A stretch of 64,000 bases of DNA from CALEMW01 sp035447065 (GTDB lineage Bacteria > Krumholzibacteriota > Krumholzibacteriia > LZORAL124-64-63). Shown here piece after piece: positions 6,792 through 14,857 of this stretch; position 1 is the stretch's first letter, and every line of letters begins with the position of its first letter. Where the stretch lies: NCBI GenBank assembly GCA_035447065.1, contig DAOTGJ010000012.1, positions 18,258 to 82,257 of the forward strand, in the 5' to 3' direction. A model generated the notes under the pieces. The model was not told where the DNA came from, did no database searches, and saw only the letters and a program-made list of their open reading frames with translations. The position numbers were made by a program, and so were the translations under genes.

Positions 6792-9020
6792 ATGGTCCCC
6801 GCCGACGCCGGGAAGCACGGACGCTCCGCTTCCCTGATCACCACCGCTGAGCCCACGCGCCCCGACGCCTGGCCGGACGGCACCCTGCTATGGCGCCACG
6901 GCGCCTGGCGTTCGTTGACGGGCCATGCCGCCCAACCTCCCACCTTGGAGGAGGGGCCGCGCGTGCTGCTGGTGGATGCCGCCGACACCGATCCCGAACG
7001 CATCGCCGAGCTGCTCCTGGGCCTGGGACTCCGCCGCGGCGGCCATCTGCCCGTGCTGCTCCATCCCGACTGGTCCGGCGCCCGCCTCACCCGCGTGATG
7101 AGCGCCGGCCTGGCCGACGCCCTGATCCTGCCGGCGTCGCCGGCGGACTGGGACGTCCTGCGCGACCGTCTGGTCACCCGTCTGGACGACGCCCGCGCCC
7201 GCCGCACCCTGAGCGAGGAGCAGCGCCGCACCACGGACCAGCTCCGTGAGCGTCATCGGGACCTGCAGGACCGCCTCCAGCGCACGGGGGAGGACCTGGC
7301 CCAAGCCCATGCGGAACTCACCGGCCACCTGGATCAGCTCTCGCTGCTGTACCGCTTCGGCCGGGAGCTGAGCAGCGCCCGCAACTGGGACGCCACCCTG
7401 GCCAAGCTGCTGGAATCCCTGGCCCGCTTCATCGGCGCCGAGGGCGCGGCCCTGGTCCTGCGTCCCGCGGAGGGACGGGCCTACGCGCCGCGGCAGACGT
7501 GGCGCTGGGAGGAGTCGGCCTGGGACCGCGTGCTGCTGCATCTGGAGAAGGAGCATGCCGCGCGCGGCGACCAAGGCGACCGGCTGGACCTCTTCAAGGT
7601 CCCGGTGACCGATCCCGGACGCCGCGACCGCGTGACCGCCCTGCCTCTGGAGCACATGGACCTGAGCTACGGCTTCCTGCTGCTGCTGGGCTTCCCGGCG
7701 GAGGCCGCCAGCCCCGAGCGCCGCGCCTTCCTCAAGGCCGTGCAGGTGATCCTGGCGGAGGAGGTGGCGTCGGCCCAGATGCTGGACCGCATGCGCGAGC
7801 TGAGCGTGTTCAACGCCCGCGTGCTGGAGACGGTGCAGAGCGGCATCTGGGTGGTGGACGAGAACGCGCGCACCGTGTACTGCAACCGCGTGGCCTGCGA
7901 GCTGGCGGCCGGACGCCCCCAGCGTCTGCAGATCCCGGCGGAACCCCGGCCCGGCGTGGGCCGCGGCCGCAGCGAGGGCGGCGCCGCCTCCGCCTCCTTC
8001 TTCCGCGACGAGGCCTTCAACCGCGCCGAGGTGCCGGAGCTCTTCCTGGACGGCCTGCTGCGCCTGGACGGGGTGGACAGCCTGCCCTTCGTGACCCTCG
8101 CCGGGCGCACCGACGGCTTCATGGGCGAGGGCACCATCCAGAGCGGCGACGCCTCGCGGCCCGTGCTGGTGCAGGCGTCGGCCATGCGCGGCCGCGGCGA
8201 CGACGAGCAGTGGCTGGTGGTGGTGGTGGAGGACCTGAGCGAGTCCAAGAAGCTGGCCGCCGAGCGTCAGCGCGCCGACGGCCTGCAGTCCCTGGTGGAG
8301 ATGTCGGCCACCTTGGCCCACGAGATCCGCAACCCGCTCATGGGCCTCAGCGCCCAGGCGGAGCTGCTGGCCGACCACCTGGCCGCCGACGACCCGCGCC
8401 GCCGCTACATCGACGTGATCACCGACGAGGTGGAGCGCATCGACGAGACCATCCGGCGCATGCTCCAGTACGTGCGCCCCATCGAGGCCCGTCCCGAGGA
8501 CGTGGACCTGGTGCGCCTGCTGGACGACTGCGCCCGCCTGGCCGCTCCCCGCGCCGACGCCGCCGACGTGCGCCTGGTGGTCAACGTGTCGCCGTCCACG
8601 CGGCGCTGGCGCTGCGACCCCGGCCAGATCAAGCAGGTGGTGCTGAACCTGGTCTTCAACGCCGTGGACGCGTCGCCCCCGGGCGGGGAGGTGCGCCTGG
8701 AGGCGCGCCCCGGCCGCGCCCTGGAGATCCTGGATCCCGCCACCGGCTGGCGCCGCCGCCGGCCCGGCCTGCGCCTGACCGTCCGCGACCACGGCCGCGG
8801 GTTCGGCAGCCATGACCCCGAGAGCCTGTTCCGTCCCTTCGTCACCACCAAGACGGCGGGCACGGGCCTGGGCCTGTCCATCAGCCGCAAGATCGTCGAA
8901 GCCCATGGAGGCAACGTGAAGGCCGAGCGCCTGGCCGGAGAGACCCTGTTCTCCGTCCTGCTGCCCGCGCCGGATGCGGACGCCACCGGTCCCAGCGAAC
9001 AGAGAGAGGAACGAGCATGA
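6792..9020 (+). CDS. Soluble sensor histidine kinase, FlrB/FleS-like role
   Basis: This 742-residue kinase has no membrane segment. In order: a receiver-like N-terminal region without clear phosphorylation residues (about 50-135, from RVLLVDAADTDPERI), a charged coiled coil (about 140-180), a GAF-like region (about 190-345), a PAS-like region from about 343 (GIWVVDENARTVYCN), the HisKA H-box TLAHEIRNPLMG with His510, and the ATPase domain with N-box NLVFNAVDAS (near 618), DHGRGFG and TGLGLSISRKIVEAHGG. Its stop overlaps the start of the σ54 response regulator by four bases, so the two are translationally coupled partners. Position beside flagellar genes suggests the FlrB/FleS tier of a σ54 flagellar cascade; the signal is unknown. 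Confidence 0.88.
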   Translation: MVPADAGKHGRSASLITTAEPTRPDAWPDGTLLWRHGAWRSLTGHAAQPPTLEEGPRVLLVDAADTDPERIAELLLGLGLRRGGHLPVLLHPDWSGARLTRVMSAGLADALILPASPADWDVLRDRLVTRLDDARARRTLSEEQRRTTDQLRERHRDLQDRLQRTGEDLAQAHAELTGHLDQLSLLYRFGRELSSARNWDATLAKLLESLARFIGAEGAALVLRPAEGRAYAPRQTWRWEESAWDRVLLHLEKEHAARGDQGDRLDLFKVPVTDPGRRDRVTALPLEHMDLSYGFLLLLGFPAEAASPERRAFLKAVQVILAEEVASAQMLDRMRELSVFNARVLETVQSGIWVVDENARTVYCNRVACELAAGRPQRLQIPAEPRPGVGRGRSEGGAASASFFRDEAFNRAEVPELFLDGLLRLDGVDSLPFVTLAGRTDGFMGEGTIQSGDASRPVLVQASAMRGRGDDEQWLVVVVEDLSESKKLAAERQRADGLQSLVEMSATLAHEIRNPLMGLSAQAELLADHLAADDPRRRYIDVITDEVERIDETIRRMLQYVRPIEARPEDVDLVRLLDDCARLAAPRADAADVRLVVNVSPSTRRWRCDPGQIKQVVLNLVFNAVDASPPGGEVRLEARPGRALEILDPATGWRRRRPGLRLTVRDHGRGFGSHDPESLFRPFVTTKTAGTGLGLSISRKIVEAHGGNVKAERLAGETLFSVLLPAPDADATGPSEQREERA

Positions 9021-10441
9021 GCGAACGCATCCTGATCGTGGACGACGAGGCGGCCATCCGCCAGTCCCTGGAGGAGGCCCTGCGCCTGGACGGCTACGAG
9101 GCCGAGGCGGCGGAGACCGGCGAGCAGGCCCTGGCCATGCTCCACAACGGTTCGTACGACCTGGTGGTCACGGATCTGAAGATGCCCGGCGTGAGCGGCC
9201 TGGAGCTGCTCACCGCCCTGCGCAACCAGGGCCGCGAGACCCCGGTGATCATGATGACGGCCTACGGCGACGTGGAGACCGCCGTGGAGAGCATGCGCCT
9301 GGGCGCCTACGACTTCATCCAGAAGCCCTTCAAGCTCAGCGCCATGCGCGGCCAGGTGCGCGCCGCCCTGCGCGCCACCCGCGCCGCGGCGCCGGCGGAG
9401 GAAGCGGACGCTCCCGTGGCCGCGCCGACGCCGCGCCGCAAGGCCGCCCGCACCGAGCCCGGCGCCGGCGCCGCGCCGTACATGGACATGATCCGCGCCT
9501 GCCCGGGCCTGGCGCCCATCGCGGACCTGCTGGAGAAGGTGGGCGCCAGCCGCGCCGGCAACGACACGTCCGTGCTCATCCGCGGCGAGAGCGGCAGCGG
9601 CAAGGAGGTGGTGGCCCGCGCCATCCACGAGGCCAGCGGCGACCCCGCCACGCCGTTCATGGAGATCAACTGCGCCGCGGTGCCGGAGACCCTGCTCGAG
9701 AGCGAGCTCATGGGCCACGAGAAGGGCGCCTTCACCGACGCCAAGGCCCGCAAGGAGGGCCTGTTTGAGATGGCCGGCGGCGGCACCATCTTCCTGGACG
9801 AGATCGGGGAGATGGGCGTGCTGCTGCAGAGCCGCCTGCTGCGCGTGATCGAGAACCGCCGCTTCCGCCGCGTGGGCGGCAAGGACGAGCTCACGGTCAA
9901 CGCCCGCATCGTGGCGGCCACCAACCGCGAGCTGGAGAGCGCCATCAACGAGGGCCTCTTCCGCAACGACCTCTACTACCGCCTCCAGGTGGTGGAGGTG
10001 AACATCCCGCCCCTGCGCGAGCGGCCCGACGACGTGGGCGTGCTGCTCAACGCCTTCATCCAGGAGTTCAACCAGAAGCTGGGCCTGCGCACCGCGCCGG
10101 CGTCGGCGGAGCTGGTGGAGACCCTGCGCCGCTACCCCTGGCCCGGCAACGTGCGCGAGATGCGCAACGTGCTCAAGCGCATCATGATCCTGGAGGAGCC
10201 CGCGGTGCTCACCGCCGCGCACTTCCCGCGCCACATCGCCGAGGGCCGCGATCCGCGCACGGGGTCCGACACCGCCGCCGGCTTCCAGCTGGAGCCCCTG
10301 GCCGACACGGAGCGCCGCCAGATCCTGGAGACCCTCAACAAGACGGACAACAACAAGTCCAAGGCCGCGCGGATCCTGGGCATCTCCCGGCAGACGCTGC
10401 GGGAGAAGCTGAAGCTCTACGGGCAGGCCGCCGAGGACTAG
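9017..10441 (+). CDS. σ54-dependent response regulator, FlrC/FleR-like role
   Basis: This NtrC-family activator has three domains. The receiver (1-120) has LIVDDE, the phosphorylated Asp53 in VVTDLKMPG, and the QKPF lysine. The AAA+ domain (about 160-390) has Walker A GESGSGKE near 190-197 and FLDEIGEMG. The Fis-type helix-turn-helix ends the protein (NKSKAARILGISRQTLREKL). The σ54-contacting loop reads GAFTDA (237-242) instead of the usual GAFTGA. It is coupled to the upstream kinase. Thirty-one bases after its stop lies a σ54-type promoter for the next flagellar operon, a plausible direct target. Confidence 0.93.
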   Translation: MSERILIVDDEAAIRQSLEEALRLDGYEAEAAETGEQALAMLHNGSYDLVVTDLKMPGVSGLELLTALRNQGRETPVIMMTAYGDVETAVESMRLGAYDFIQKPFKLSAMRGQVRAALRATRAAAPAEEADAPVAAPTPRRKAARTEPGAGAAPYMDMIRACPGLAPIADLLEKVGASRAGNDTSVLIRGESGSGKEVVARAIHEASGDPATPFMEINCAAVPETLLESELMGHEKGAFTDAKARKEGLFEMAGGGTIFLDEIGEMGVLLQSRLLRVIENRRFRRVGGKDELTVNARIVAATNRELESAINEGLFRNDLYYRLQVVEVNIPPLRERPDDVGVLLNAFIQEFNQKLGLRTAPASAELVETLRRYPWPGNVREMRNVLKRIMILEEPAVLTAAHFPRHIAEGRDPRTGSDTAAGFQLEPLADTERRQILETLNKTDNNKSKAARILGISRQTLREKLKLYGQAAED

Positions 10442-10472
10442 GCCGCGGCCACGCGCCGAGCCCCCGTGGACG

Positions 10473-10488
10473 AGGCATGGGGATTGCG
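10473..10488 (+). promoter_or_regulatory. σ54-type promoter before the exported TPR-like gene
   Basis: AGGCATGGGGATTGCG has exact GG-N10-GC spacing and matches GGCA, G and TTGC of the consensus. The start would be near 10499, 34 bases before the next gene. Confidence 0.7.
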
Positions 10489-10496
10489 ATTCCGGG

Positions 10497-10514
10497 GATC
10501 GAACGGCTTCGATC
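10497..10514 (+). repeat. Hairpin at the predicted 5' end of the transcript
   Basis: GATCGAA-CGGC-TTCGATC is a perfect seven-base-pair stem placed at the predicted transcription start of the σ54-type promoter and just before the ribosome site AAAGGAA. It may stabilise the 5' end or act as an operator. Confidence 0.5.
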
Positions 10515-10532
10515 GCACCGGAAAGGAATCCC

Positions 10533-11612
10533 ATGTCCCGTCGACACTTGCGCCGCTGCTGGAGGACGGCCGCCCTCGCGGTCCTGCTCCTGGTCGCCGG
10601 CGGCGTGAACGAACTCCATGCGGCGCCCACCCTCAAGCGGTCGGATTTCTACCGCTACCGCGTGTGGGTGGACGCCCGCGCCGCCCAGCCCGACACCGCG
10701 CCCACGGCGCTGTTCCCCGCCGGCGAGGCCGCGGACGCCGACGGCGCGCCGTCGCTGGCGCCCGACCGCCTGGACACGGCGGCGCGCTCCCTGATCACCC
10801 TCGAGGACATGCTGGTTCGCAACTGGACCGAGGCCCGCAAGGCCACGGCCGAGGACTGCCTGGACGCCGCCCGTTCCTACCGCGATCTGGGCGAGCACGG
10901 CGCCGCGCTGACCTGGTACCGCCGCTCGGCCCAGGCCCGCGGCCTGGGCTCGGCCCTGCCCGCGGACATTCGACGCGAGATGTTCAGCAGCGCCGTGATG
11001 ACCGGAGACTCCCTCCAGGTCACCGTGGAGGTGCTGAACCTGGTGGGCCTGCCGGAGCTGCGCCCGGTGGTGGACACCGTGGAGCTGGCCTTCCGCTGGC
11101 TGGTGGTCCACGACGGCGCCGCCAACCTGGACCTGTTCATGCAGAAGGTGGACGGCCAGCTGGAGCTCCTGGGCCCCCGCGTGCGCTTCTGGGCGGCCTA
11201 CGTGCACGCCATGCGCGGCGAGCGCCACGCGGCCCTGGCCCAGCTCCTGCGCCTGGTGGGCGACGCCGCGTCTCCCGCCGCCCTCACGCCCGCCCAGTCG
11301 GACTGGGTGCTGCGCACCGTTCCCGATCTGCTCTACCTGCTGGACCGCCGCGACGACGCCCTGCGCCTCTACGCCACCCTGGCCGAGGGCCGGGGCGAGG
11401 GCGCCGTGTGGGCGCGTTACCAGGTGGCCAACCAGCATCTCCTGGCCGGCGACTACGAGCGCGCCCGGCCTCTCTTCGACGAGGTCTGCGACGCCCAGGC
11501 CGTGGGCACGTGGCGCGCCCGCGCCTGCGCGCTTGCCGGCCTGGTGGGACGTCTCGCGGCCGTGCGGGAAGGAGGCGAATCCTATGGCATCGACGGGATC
11601 CATGGGCGCTGA
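10533..11612 (+). CDS. Exported TPR-like protein of unknown function, flagellar operon head
   Basis: I do not recognise a named family. The 359 residues begin with a signal peptide (basic start, LAVLLLVAGG core, probable cleavage after LHA near residue 30), so the product should be periplasmic. The mature part is helical with TPR-like pairs, for example ARSYRDLGEHGAALTWYRRS and a later RYQVANQHLLAGDYERARPLF. There is no lipobox or membrane anchor beyond the signal. It directly follows a σ54-type promoter and overlaps the next gene by 29 bases, whose ribosome site lies inside it. It is therefore the first gene of a flagellar transcription unit, and a role in basal-body assembly or motor structure is an inference from position only. 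Confidence 0.75.
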   Translation: MSRRHLRRCWRTAALAVLLLVAGGVNELHAAPTLKRSDFYRYRVWVDARAAQPDTAPTALFPAGEAADADGAPSLAPDRLDTAARSLITLEDMLVRNWTEARKATAEDCLDAARSYRDLGEHGAALTWYRRSAQARGLGSALPADIRREMFSSAVMTGDSLQVTVEVLNLVGLPELRPVVDTVELAFRWLVVHDGAANLDLFMQKVDGQLELLGPRVRFWAAYVHAMRGERHAALAQLLRLVGDAASPAALTPAQSDWVLRTVPDLLYLLDRRDDALRLYATLAEGRGEGAVWARYQVANQHLLAGDYERARPLFDEVCDAQAVGTWRARACALAGLVGRLAAVREGGESYGIDGIHGR

Positions 11613-11973
11613 GCGCCCCGATGAGGCCACCCTGGCCCGCCTGGTGGACCTCTACGAGCGCGAACGGCGCATGTACGCCGAGATCCTGGACCTCTCGCGC
11701 CGGCAGGGCCGCGCCATCCGCGACGGCCGGCCCCTGGAGGAGATCCGCGGCCTGCTGGAGCGCAAGCGGCTGATGCTGGACATGATCGTCCACATGGAGA
11801 CCAGCCACTTCGAAGCGCGCAAGGGCTGGGAGATGCACCGCCACCGCCTGACCGGGGATCTGGCGGCGCGCATGCAGACGGTGCTGGGCGCCGTGGCCGG
11901 TCTGCTGGAGGAGATCCTGGCCCTGGAGGCCGAGAACGACCGGCTCTTCCTGAGCTTCGCCGAGGGAGCCTGA
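11584..11973 (+). CDS. FlgN/FliT-like helical protein, putative flagellar chaperone
   Basis: This 129-residue protein is predicted wholly helical: LARLVDLYERERRMYAEIL, then RGLLERKRLMLDMIVHMETS, then a C-terminal helix rich in leucine and glutamate. Size, heptad pattern and the E/R-rich first helix resemble FlgN, the export chaperone of FlgK and FlgL. The ATG at 11584 was chosen because AAGGAGG lies nine bases before it; a longer reading from 11533 has no such site. It overlaps the preceding gene and is followed by a σ54-type promoter and flgB. Identity is too low for a firm name. Confidence 0.6.
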   Translation: MASTGSMGAERPDEATLARLVDLYERERRMYAEILDLSRRQGRAIRDGRPLEEIRGLLERKRLMLDMIVHMETSHFEARKGWEMHRHRLTGDLAARMQTVLGAVAGLLEEILALEAENDRLFLSFAEGA

Positions 11974-11985
11974 CCCGCGCCGTTC

Positions 11986-12001
11986 CGGCACGGGTCTTGA
12001 T
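11986..12001 (+). promoter_or_regulatory. σ54-type promoter of the flgB operon
   Basis: CGGCACGGGTCTTGAT matches GGCACG-N4-TTG with correct spacing but has GA in place of the -12 GC. It lies 13 bases after the preceding stop and 50 bases before flgB. Confidence 0.5.
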
Positions 12002-12051
12002 AAGGGACTGCCGACCGCGGCGACGGGCCGCGGCGGAAACGGAGAACCGCC

Positions 12052-12462
12052 TTGGACCGCACGCTCTTCGACAGGGCCAACCTGGACCACCTCAAGAAGG
12101 CGCTCACGGTGTACGCGCGCAGGCAGCGCGTGACGTCGGAGAACATCGCCAACGTGGAGACGCGGGGGTACCAGGCCCAGGAGTACAGGTTCGAGGACAT
12201 GCTGCGGCGGGCCCAGGGCAACCACCTGCAGGGCCTGAGCACGTCCGAGGGGCATCTGCCCGTGGGACGGCGGGGAATCGCGGATACCGACGGCGAGATC
12301 CGCGGCCAGGACACCGGCTTCGACAACGGCGTGAACGACGTGAACATCGACTCCGAGATGACCGACCTGGCCACCACGGAGCTCTCGTACCGGCTGGCCA
12401 CCCGCGTCCTGAGCATGAAGTACAGCCTGCTGCGTTCGGCCGTGGCCGGACGCGTGCGCTAG
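12052..12462 (+). CDS. flgB: Proximal rod protein FlgB
   Basis: FlgB is the rod protein nearest the MS ring. The family's paired N-terminal motif is visible as RQRVTSENIANVETRGYQAQ (about residues 24-43), and the C-terminal helix as LATTELSYRLATRVLSMKYS. The length of 136 residues is normal. The start is TTG at 12052, preceded by GGAGAA at a suitable distance; the next in-frame ATG would remove the conserved N-terminal helix. flgC follows after 12 bases. Confidence 0.93.
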   Translation: MDRTLFDRANLDHLKKALTVYARRQRVTSENIANVETRGYQAQEYRFEDMLRRAQGNHLQGLSTSEGHLPVGRRGIADTDGEIRGQDTGFDNGVNDVNIDSEMTDLATTELSYRLATRVLSMKYSLLRSAVAGRVR

Positions 12463-12474
12463 GAGGAATGACCC

Positions 12475-12984
12475 ATGAGCGACGGACTCTTCAGCTCCAT
12501 CCGCCTGAGCAGCACCGGCCTGGCCGGGCAGCGCACGAAAATGGACACGATCGCCAAGAATCTGGCCAACGCCGAGACCACGCGCACCAAGGAGGGCACG
12601 CCGTACCGGCGCGAGCGCGTGGTCTTCGAGCAGGCCGAGACCCAGAAGCCCCGGCTCACCGCTCTCAACCGCGGCCAGACCGAGCGGCCCAGCCCCCTGC
12701 GCACCACCGACGACCGCCACATCCAGGCCGGCCGCAACTCCGGCCGCTACGAGCTGCCCCAGGGCGTGGACACCGAGGTGTCCCTGGCGCCCGACGCCTC
12801 GGAGTTCAAGGTGGTCTACGACCCGGGCCACCCCGACGCCGACGCCGAGGGCTACGTGCTGATGCCCAACGTGAACCCCATCACCGAGATGGTGGACATG
12901 ATCACCGCCAGCCGCGCCTACGAGGCCAACATCCAGGCCGTGCAGACGGCCAAGCAGATGTTCGCCAAGGCCCTGAACATCTAG
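12475..12984 (+). CDS. flgC: Proximal rod protein FlgC
   Basis: FlgC is a rod protein of the flg_bb_rod family. Near the N-terminus is LSSTGLAGQRTKMDTIAKNL followed by ANAETTRTKEGTPY; the C-terminal end has MVDMITASRAYEANIQAV followed by a KQMFAKALNI finish. The central part contains a variable stretch including EVSLAPDASEFKVVYDPGHP. The 169 residues are slightly above the enteric length. GGAGGA precedes the ATG and it sits between flgB and fliE. Confidence 0.95.
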   Translation: MSDGLFSSIRLSSTGLAGQRTKMDTIAKNLANAETTRTKEGTPYRRERVVFEQAETQKPRLTALNRGQTERPSPLRTTDDRHIQAGRNSGRYELPQGVDTEVSLAPDASEFKVVYDPGHPDADAEGYVLMPNVNPITEMVDMITASRAYEANIQAVQTAKQMFAKALNI

Positions 12985-13000
12985 AAGGGGGACGGGGAGC

Positions 13001-13303
13001 ATGGCCATCAACGGGATCCGATCGATCGGCGTCGCCGATCCCCGGCGGCTCTACGGAGGGGCGGGCGCCGAGGGCGTCCAGAACGGCGGCTTCGCCCAGC
13101 ACCTGCAGCAGGCCATGGGCCGGGTCGACGCGGCCCAGACCAACCGCGATCAGATGGTCGAAGGGATGGTCATGGGCGAGGTGGGCGAGGTCCACGACGT
13201 GATGATCGCCGCGGAGGAGGCTCAGCTCTCCCTGGAGCTGATGATCGAGGTCCGCAACAAGCTGCTGGAAGGCTACCAGTCCATCATGGCCATGCAGGTC
13301 TAG
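13001..13303 (+). CDS. fliE: MS-ring/rod junction protein FliE
   Basis: FliE connects the MS ring to the rod and the export gate. The C-terminal half carries the family helix pair: VGEVHDVMIAAEEAQLSLEL then MIEVRNKLLEGYQSIMAMQV. The N-terminal part is glycine-rich and variable, as usual. It is 100 residues, 17 bases after flgC, with GGGGAG before the ATG. Confidence 0.95.
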   Translation: MAINGIRSIGVADPRRLYGGAGAEGVQNGGFAQHLQQAMGRVDAAQTNRDQMVEGMVMGEVGEVHDVMIAAEEAQLSLELMIEVRNKLLEGYQSIMAMQV

Positions 13304-13337
13304 CGCGCGGCGCTGACCCGAACCCCGACGGAGCGAC

Positions 13338-14846
13338 ATGAGGCAACTGCTGGACAGGCTCAACTCCTTCACCGCCCGCTTCACCTTCAACCAGAAGGTG
13401 CTGATGGGGGCGATCCTGGGCACCGCGGTGCTCAGCGTGGTCATCTTCAGCTTCTGGCTGCAGAACGAGGAGATGGCCGTGCTCTTCACCGGCCTCGCGC
13501 CCGAGGACGCCAGCCTGGCCCTGGACGAGCTGGCCAAGCTGGGCGTGGAGGCGGAGCTGGAGAACGGCGGCACCACCATCAAGGTGCCCGAGAGCGACGT
13601 GCACCGCATGCGCGTGGAGCTCTCGGCCCAGGGCATCCCCAGCAAGGGGATCGTGGGCTGGGGCATCTTCGACGGCCAGCAGTACGGCATGACCGAGTTC
13701 ATGCAGAACGTGAACTTCAAGCGCGCCCTGGAGGGCGAGCTGACCAAGACCATCGAGAGCATCCAGGGCATCCAGTCGGCGCGCGTGCACCTGGTGCTGC
13801 CCAAGCCGAGCATCTTCAAGAAGATCCAGGAGCCCGCCACCGCGTCGGTGGTGCTGAACCTGGGGCGCGGCACGGTGCTGGGCGAGCGCCGCATCGCCGG
13901 CATCCAGGCCCTGGTGGCCGGCAGCGTGGAGGGGCTGGAGGTGCCGGACGTGTCGGTGCTGGACCAGTTCGGCGTGGTGCTGTCGCAGAACTACCAGGAA
14001 GGCCTGGCCGGCCAGTCCGAGACCCAGCTCAGCCTCAAGAAGAACGTGGACTCCTACCTGAGCGAGAAGGCCCAGGGCATGCTGGCCCGCGTGCTGGGGC
14101 CGGGCCGCTCCGTGGTGCAGGTGGACGCCACCCTGAACTTCGACCGCCTGGAGCAGAGCCGCGAGACCGTGGACCCCAACAGCAGCGTGGTGCTCAGCGA
14201 GGAGCGCAACGAGGTGACCGGGGCCGAGGGCGAGGGCGGCGAGGAGCAGAGCACCACCAACTACGTGTTCAGCAAGGTGGTGGAGAACGTGGCCAGCGAG
14301 GTGGGCGGCGTGTCCAGCCTCTCGGTGGCCGTGTTCGTGGACGGCCGCTATGAGGCCCAGGAGGGCGGCGAGGCCGCGTACTCGCCCCTGGCCGAGGACG
14401 AGCTGCAGCAGATCCAGCGCATCGTGCAGACGGCCGTGGGCTACAACCCGGACCGCGGCGACCGCATCGAGGTGGTCAACATGCAGTTCCAGACCCCCGC
14501 GCCGGACTACGAGGAGCAGGGCGGCGGGCTGCTGGACTCGCCCCTGATGGAGACGCTGCCGTCGCTGGTGGGCCGCATCGTGCTCTTCGTGGTGGCCGGC
14601 GTGCTGCTGCTGCGCCTGAAGGGCAACCTCTCGGATCTGATGGAGAGCGACTACGAGCCCGTGCCCCTGGGCGGCGGCTCCGGCGTGCGCGTGCCGTCCC
14701 AGAGCGGCCTGTTGGACCTGGACGAGAGCACCATGACCACGGAGGCCATGGTGGATGAGATCAAGAACTTCGCCGACGGCAACATCGACGACGTGGCCGA
14801 CCTGGTCCAGGCCTGGGTCAGCGAAGCCGAACTGAGCAGGAGCTAG
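13338..14846 (+). CDS. fliF: MS-ring protein FliF
   Basis: FliF forms the inner-membrane MS ring. A first membrane segment lies at about residues 28-48 (GAILGTAVLSVVIFSFWL), followed by ring-building motifs including LSAQGIPSKGIVGWGIFD and the EGELTKTIESIQGIQSARVH region. A second membrane segment at about 410-430 (LVGRIVLFVVAGVLLL) leads into a cytoplasmic tail ending with the FliG-binding region (VADLVQAWVSEAE). At 502 residues it is a little shorter than the common 550. fliG starts 12 bases on. Confidence 0.96.
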   Translation: MRQLLDRLNSFTARFTFNQKVLMGAILGTAVLSVVIFSFWLQNEEMAVLFTGLAPEDASLALDELAKLGVEAELENGGTTIKVPESDVHRMRVELSAQGIPSKGIVGWGIFDGQQYGMTEFMQNVNFKRALEGELTKTIESIQGIQSARVHLVLPKPSIFKKIQEPATASVVLNLGRGTVLGERRIAGIQALVAGSVEGLEVPDVSVLDQFGVVLSQNYQEGLAGQSETQLSLKKNVDSYLSEKAQGMLARVLGPGRSVVQVDATLNFDRLEQSRETVDPNSSVVLSEERNEVTGAEGEGGEEQSTTNYVFSKVVENVASEVGGVSSLSVAVFVDGRYEAQEGGEAAYSPLAEDELQQIQRIVQTAVGYNPDRGDRIEVVNMQFQTPAPDYEEQGGGLLDSPLMETLPSLVGRIVLFVVAGVLLLRLKGNLSDLMESDYEPVPLGGGSGVRVPSQSGLLDLDESTMTTEAMVDEIKNFADGNIDDVADLVQAWVSEAELSRS

Positions 14847-14857
14847 CGGAGCAAGCG

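Noticed and set aside
12440..12474. σ54-like GG-N10-GC before flgC
   Set aside because: TGGCCGGACGCGTGCG keeps the spacing but lacks the CACG and TTGC elements and lies in the end of flgB; chance match at this GC content.
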